Made by a program: the position numbers and the translations under genes. The notes beneath the pieces are model-generated. The model made no database searches and was not told the origin of the DNA. It saw nothing but the letters and a program-made list of their open reading frames with translations. This document shows positions 60,534-64,000 of a stretch of 64,000 bases of DNA, piece after piece (the first letter of the stretch is position 1; each line of letters opens with the position of its first letter). The stretch is from Enoplolaimus lenunculus (Eukaryota; Nematoda; Enoplea; Enoplida; Thoracostomopsidae). The DNA is taken from NCBI GenBank assembly GCA_030248215.1, contig JASANG010002299.1:1-64000 (forward strand). The letters run 5' to 3'.

Positions 60534-61827
60534 CAACAACAACAAAATGCAACATTCCTACTATTATTACGGCGTTTTACATTACCACGCCGAATTTACT
60601 ACTATAACGACCACACCATAAATACACACAACGATTTGTTCGCCTGAAGCAAAACGAAACTAAAACGTCTATCATTTTTACTGTGTTAAACATTGGCGTT
60701 AACAACAAACCTACAATCCTTCTTTATGTTCGTTTGCCTATTTGCAATTTTTACTGTGCTACGTGTCTTCAGCGGCGTAATTGTTCAAAGGGGTGGGGGT
60801 CTGGTCTAGCGGCCTGACGCCCCACTCACCAAAATTCAGCCCCCAACAACTCTTCGTACTACAACAATTTTTTGCTTCATTTGATAACGTTTAGCACTTA
60901 AAGTGTGTCCTCGACCTCGATTCGCTAAAGCGCATCATTGGCGTTCATCAAAAAAGTTACAACACTTAATTTCGCTCGCCTATCAGCAGGATTCAACCGG
61001 AATTCCTGTTCCGGCTGGAATTCCTGCAAAAATTCAATTCTCTGTTCCTGTTCCTGCATTCACAGATGCAGGAACCGAAATTTGGCAAATTATTTCTAAT
61101 CATTTAAATATTGGAAACTTTGTCTTTGAAAAATTGTCATTTCAACATGAGTGTGGTTGCAATTACATACTTCAATTTTGTTACTAAACTGTTTCTGTTA
61201 TGTTTTCACCAAATTGATGATGAAGTATAGCTGACAATTCGCTTAAGCCATTTTTAGGCAGTTTTTTTAGAAAGTCCACCGGTAATTCGATGACGAACAT
61301 TATTTCAAATTCCGGTTCCTGTACAGAAATTAAATTCCTGTTCCGGCAAAATTTCGTTCATGTTAGATCCATGCCTATAAAGATAGTGACTGCGCTGTGT
61401 GTCAAGATTTCCTAGGGAAATGACTGTAATAACTTCAATTGCAACAATAGATATTCCTGTAAACAAAACCGTCTGCAATCTATATATTAAAGCTGGAACG
61501 TCCTACGTACGTATTTTGGGCAACATTCCAGCATTTACTTTGTTTACAATAATTTCTTAAGAAAAACACGTGATTGTTCTATGAAAATAAAAACTTGCAA
61601 AGAAATTTTTGTGCTTTCGCTAACTTTTGCGCATTGCGCAAAGCTGGCAGCCTAGTCAACATAATTACACTACAAACTGCAAAACATACAAAATCATCGC
61701 AACTTTTTGCCAATGATATCTCATTGCTTACAGCTTAAATACGCAAAACGCTTTAAAACACTTACCAATGATTGCATGAACGCGCACTGTCAACTGTGTC
61801 CGCAACACCAAACTTGATTTAGGCTTC
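41526..61827 (-). CDS. FHOD: FHOD-family formin, 5'-incomplete
   Basis: Exons (minus order): 61827-61766, 59140-59073, 58217-58112, 56302-56208, 52352-52241, 51312-51215, 50789-50575, 49943-49848, 49644-49589, 49198-47942, 47753-47572, 45893-45741, 45520-45335, 44842-44723, 44184-44023, 43451-43339, 42979-42905, 42638-42446, 42210-41961 and 41686-41526. Each has consensus AG and GT borders, and all 19 junction phases agree, giving 1,252 residues to the stop. FHOD formins nucleate or bundle actin filaments and act in stress fibres and muscle sarcomeres downstream of Rho and ROCK. Near-identical stretches to human FHOD1/FHOD3 include [44 protein letters not shown] and [12 protein letters not shown]. 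The N-terminal GTPase-binding-like domain lies outside the window. Introns hold many MITEs. Related formins (DAAM, FMNL, diaphanous) fit far less well. Confidence 0.95.
42446..47753 (-). CDS. FHOD: FHOD FH2 domain (eight exons)
   Basis: FH2 is the actin-barbed-end-binding dimer. It begins at [12 protein letters not shown] and [15 protein letters not shown] (lasso/linker), then [20 protein letters not shown] carries the conserved Lys/Arg, Asn and Ile-Gly-x-x residues of the actin contact. It continues with [48 protein letters not shown], then [11 protein letters not shown] and NKTRGK. All the landmark blocks are present and none is broken. The pair MEK/EVAEP across the 45335-44842 intron matches human FHOD in spacing. 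Confidence 0.95.
47942..49943 (-). CDS. FHOD: FHOD linker and FH1 exons
   Basis: Two small exons (49943-49848, encoding a basic stretch [11 protein letters not shown], and 49644-49589) lead into a 1,257-nt exon. That exon is Ser-rich and disordered, with [18 protein letters not shown] then NDLDFTEL, the FHOD motif before FH1. FH1 itself is short: [14 protein letters not shown] and [10 protein letters not shown], which would bind profilin-actin. Long frames on the other strand opposite this exon are shadows of its codon pattern. Confidence 0.9.
50575..61827 (-). CDS. FHOD: FHOD DID/FH3 armadillo region (seven exons)
   Basis: Reading in order: [63 protein letters not shown] and [48 protein letters not shown] and [12 protein letters not shown]; then [20 protein letters not shown]. 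This is the helical repeat region that binds the C-terminal DAD for autoinhibition. The long 52353-56207 intron and the 59141-61765 intron hold only repeats. The last exon of this set ends with VVGKR and passes into the linker. Confidence 0.93.
51537..51888. mobile_element. Hairpin element with ~85-bp inverted repeats and GC-rich core
   Basis: GGATGATCACTCTTTATAA and GTGCAACTGGGTACATTCTG at the left recur inverted at the right. The core has three smaller hairpins built on CCCCC/GGGGG runs (near 51645, 51705 and 51768). It lies in a FHOD intron. A related, decayed copy lies at about 62880-63170. Confidence 0.8.
52705..53006. mobile_element. MITE rich in CGTGCAAGT words
   Basis: Ends CCCTATTCATACGTGCAAGT and ACTTGTACGTGTGAATGGGG are inverted with few mismatches. 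The interior holds many variants of GTGCAACTTGCA and GCAAGCTTG, so the single strand could fold extensively. Confidence 0.72.
55436..55585. mobile_element. Inverted-repeat element with ACAAGTTGTCG words
   Basis: GTCAATTTGTCGACCGGCAA at the left mirrors GTCGGGTGACAAATTGTCG at the right; the core has CCTAAGCG and GCCTAAGC. The stretch at about 57681-57835 shares GTCAATTCGTCAC, ACAAGTTGTCGATCGAC and GGGCAAGTTGCC words. Confidence 0.62.
55831..55900. repeat. (AAT)n/(AAC)n microsatellite
   Basis: ATA triplets, then seven AAC triplets, then AAT triplets, in a FHOD intron. Confidence 0.9.
56611..56796. mobile_element. hAT-like MITE
   Basis: CAGTGGATCCAGAAATGTTT at the left and CTCGGATCCGCCAGT at the right, related to the element at 19820-19990. 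The interior includes GGCGAGATATAA, also present in that copy. Confidence 0.55.
57681..57835. mobile_element. Element related to 55436-55585
   Basis: Starts near CCGTCAATTCGTCAC and ends near ACAAGTTGTCGATCGAC. The relation is by shared words only; the ends are approximate. Confidence 0.4.
58022..58100. repeat. (CAAA)n microsatellite next to a FHOD donor
   Basis: About 19 CAAA units, starting 12 nt inside the intron that follows exon 58217-58112 (GTTT repeats in the transcript). Confidence 0.95.
60460..60545. repeat. (CAA)n(CAC)n(CAA)n compound microsatellite
   Basis: CAA triplets flank seven CAC triplets. The 76-codon frame across it reads Gln and His runs, but it lies within an intron of a minus-strand gene and shows no coding support. 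Confidence 0.92.
60985..61375. mobile_element. Non-autonomous element with GGAATTCCTGTTCC words
   Basis: Left block ACCGGAATTCCTGTTCCGG and right block AAATTCCTGTTCCGGC share words in direct orientation, and AGGAACCGAAATTT/AATTCCGGTTCCTG in inverted orientation. Boundaries are uncertain. Confidence 0.4.
61489..61660. repeat. Dispersed repeat, copy 2
   Basis: Pairs with 39858-40215 but lacks the TTAGGC-rich insertion of that copy. Confidence 0.6.
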
Positions 61828-62284
61828 CTAAAACAAACAAAATTATACAATTGAAATCTGTAGTAACAAATATAAACAAGCAAACCCTAAAATGGCCAGG
61901 AAGACGGAGTACACGGTTATGCTGCATCAGTGGCATATTCAGAAATTTCTCAAAGTGAACCCGATGTTAGCGCTAAACCTTAATATACAATCTCGGCTTT
62001 GGAATATAAACAAAATAAGAAATCAACTGAATGGATTATGGCAGAAACGGTAACTTAACTCGTCGACCTTTGACTTACGTTGATTTTTGGCTTAAGTCAG
62101 ATGACACAGTTAATTTTAAAGGTCAAATTTTCGTAGGCAAAGCAGTCAACATACTTATAATTGAGAACACAAGTTCGCGAGCGAGAATCCAAACCCACTG
62201 TTTATGAAATGTATAATAAACATACTAGCGGAATTTTTTTGAGAATATAACGTAAAAAACTATAGGGAAGCGCTATACTTTTGA

Positions 62285-62465
62285 TGACGTCAGGCGCCAT
62301 CCGTCACCGTCTGTCACTCGTACGGCGCCGTTCGTCACCCTACGGCAACGTCCGTCACCGGGCGGTATCGTACACGAATTACTCACGTACCATACCGTAT
62401 GGTAACGAACGGCGACGCACGGCGCCGTATGGTTGACGGACGTGTCCGTACGACCAGCATAGCGC
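62285..62465. repeat. CpG-rich, partly palindromic stretch
   Basis: Words such as CGTACGGCGCCGTTCGTCAC and CCGTCACC recur, with inverted variants GACGCACGGCGCCGTATGG and CGTATGGTAACGAACGG. CpG density is far above the surrounding sequence. Likely a hairpin-type element. Confidence 0.6.
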
Positions 62466-62879
62466 AACCCTGACGCTTCCGTTATAATCGTGCCAACAAA
62501 TCGCATGCTTTATTTCAATTACGATGCGACTATGGTGGTTATCACCTAAGCCACTGACATATACCAAGAGTACATAACAGGGTGGCACCGAATCCATGAT
62601 TTGACCGAATCCGAATCCAGTGCTAATTTGCCGAAACCGAATCCGAATCCTGCATGTTGCAAATTTCAGATATATCTATAATTTGTTTCAGAATATCAAC
62701 GCAATGCCAACCATATAACTTTTAATACGTTCTGGCTTCTCCACAGCGGGGGGGGGCGGGGGGCCCCAGCACTTTTCGAAATTTTCATTTTCCCCCGGCG
62801 AAAATTTTGCCGCCTTCAGGAAAGGCCCCCCGGTCAAATTTTTGCCGAATCCGAATCCGAACCTTTGTTGCCACCCTGG

Positions 62880-63170
62880 TGGTGGATAATCGCTATTTAA
62901 CGAGAATGGTACCAGCGCACGTTGCGTTCGTGTCCTGTCCCCCCAATTTGGGGAGTATAATTGAGAAGTTCGTTCAACCTCACACGCTCAACAGCAAGTT
63001 GTTGTGCGAGTATTTTGGGTAAAAGCGTGCAAATTTTGTGGCCCAAGTATCAACTACCCCTCATTTTAAAGATACTTTGCTACACATAATAATAAGAGTG
63101 TGGTAGAATGTGTATTACACACATTGAAGCTTTTTACATAAGACTGACACACAACTTTATGCCTACATGA
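62880..63170. mobile_element. Decayed relative of the 51537-51888 hairpin element
   Basis: Shares the layout of a GGTACCAGCGCACGTTGCGT block followed by CCCCCC..GGGG hairpins, and a right part with AATAAGAGTGTGG and GTGTATTACACACA. The inverted ends are poorly preserved. Confidence 0.35.
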
Positions 63171-63619
63171 TAGTCCTGTCTTGTTCTACTCCCGCCCGGT
63201 TTTGCCGGCGCATCAAACATATTACATACAACAGAGTATTTTGAGAGTAACAAAATACTCCGCAGTAGCATTTTGAGCATTTGAACAAACGCAGCACCGT
63301 TAAACCAATCAGCGTTGATTTTACATCACTGTTGTTTTGCTGTATATATCTTACAATCGCTATTTGGTCTGAATAGCAGATTGACCTACGACATATACAT
63401 TGCTAATTCTATATACGCGTACCGATTTCGTGCATTAAATTATCAGTTAAATTTCTAACCAAACTTTGCTACAAAATACGCTTTTTCTACCATCACCACA
63501 AAGCAGACAAACCGTCAACAGCGCAATATTGATTCCAACTACGAGTTTACTACAAGTAGCGTTCTCAGTCGTGAATAAGAAACCAAACTTGAATAACAAT
63601 GAATCTGTACTGTAGTGAC

Positions 63620-63681
63620 CCGAATAAGAGGGGGACTGATATTTATTTGGCCACTCCAGAGCGGACCCCCTTGTTATTCGG
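63620..63681. repeat. Short hairpin repeat
   Basis: CCGAATAAGAGGGGGACTG pairs with CGGACCCCCTTGTTATTCGG. An 83-codon frame across it (63599-63850) shows no domain and I do not call it. Confidence 0.55.
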
Positions 63682-63859
63682 TTACGGACTGTTATTTGTT
63701 TTAACCCAAGATCCGCCGCCCTTCGTTACTGATATATATCTGGTGCTGCAATTATTCGTTGAATTAAACGTTTATTTGTCTTGTGTCAATAGCTCGAGCG
63801 ATAAAACATTACACTTAGGAATGTACTTACAAAATTTAAGTACGCTTTAAAGTTTCGAA

Positions 63860-64000
63860 CTCAAATGATTTGCTCCCGGAGTCATTTATGATCTACAATT
63901 AGGGTTAATTGACATTTATGGACTCTAATTAGGGTTTAGGGACTTTATCAGCTTACGGACTCTTATTAGGCATACGGACTCCAATTGATTCGGACTCAAA
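63860..64000. repeat. Degenerate tandem words at the right edge
   Basis: GGACTC(T/C)AATTAGG and related words recur every 30-40 bp to the window end. Confidence 0.5.

Larger units (their letters stand above)
59141..61765. other. FHOD intron with repeats
   Basis: No exon seen. It holds the triplet microsatellite at 60460-60545, a repeat with GGAATTCCTGTTCCGG words at 60985-61375, and copy 2 of a dispersed repeat at 61489-61660. Confidence 0.55.

Noticed and set aside
60417-60647. Poly-Gln/His protein
   Set aside because: Frame across a triplet microsatellite inside a FHOD intron; no flanking conserved sequence.
41526-61827. Assignment of the formin to DAAM, FMNL or diaphanous groups
   Set aside because: The DID, pre-FH1, FH2 and tail motifs match FHOD block by block and lack the hallmarks of the others.

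Overview
This is animal nuclear DNA: AT-rich, intron-rich and full of small repeats. The safest anchor is a gene of the FHOD formin family, which is known only from animals, spread over about 20 kb of the minus strand. Average intron size and base composition would suit a tunicate or another marine invertebrate, but the sequence does not settle the species.

Layout. (1) 1-6575 is a satellite array of about 348-bp monomers, arranged in higher-order units of six (2,088 bp). (2) 6575-21092 looks like a cluster of mobile-element genes. It holds four ~150-bp tandem repeats, then a disordered ORF and an intact Crypton-like tyrosine recombinase on the plus strand, then an SGNH/GDSL hydrolase-like exon. 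On the minus strand follow a spliced DDE-like gene of a widespread but poorly described invertebrate family and the C-terminal part of a Ulp1/C48 cysteine protease. (3) 21093-35956 is a nearly perfect inverted repeat with arms of about 6.77 kb and a 1.32-kb spacer. Each arm carries a copy of an unrecognised multi-exon gene in which six internal exons are all exactly 66 nt and phase 1 at both ends. The last exons lie only in the spacer, so one copy has a 3' end and the other apparently does not. The left end of the palindrome cuts the Ulp1 gene. (4) 35957-41525 holds repeats and no gene I can support. (5) 41526-61827 is FHOD (minus): 20 exons whose splice phases all fit, covering part of the DID/FH3 region, the linker, FH1, FH2 and a DAD-like tail. 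The 5' end lies beyond the window. (6) 61828-64000 holds only repeats and presumably lies in the first FHOD introns.

Small non-autonomous elements occur throughout, including a TTAGGC-rich inverted-repeat family, a CAGGGTGCAACCGGAG-type family, hAT-like elements and several hairpin elements. Some are nested inside others. I saw no reverse transcriptase, capsid, envelope or LTR pair, no tRNA or rRNA, and no CRISPR array.

Most worth following up: the palindrome with its 66-nt-exon gene, and the neighbouring tyrosine recombinase / SGNH / DDE-like / Ulp1 gene cluster, which may be one large composite mobile element.
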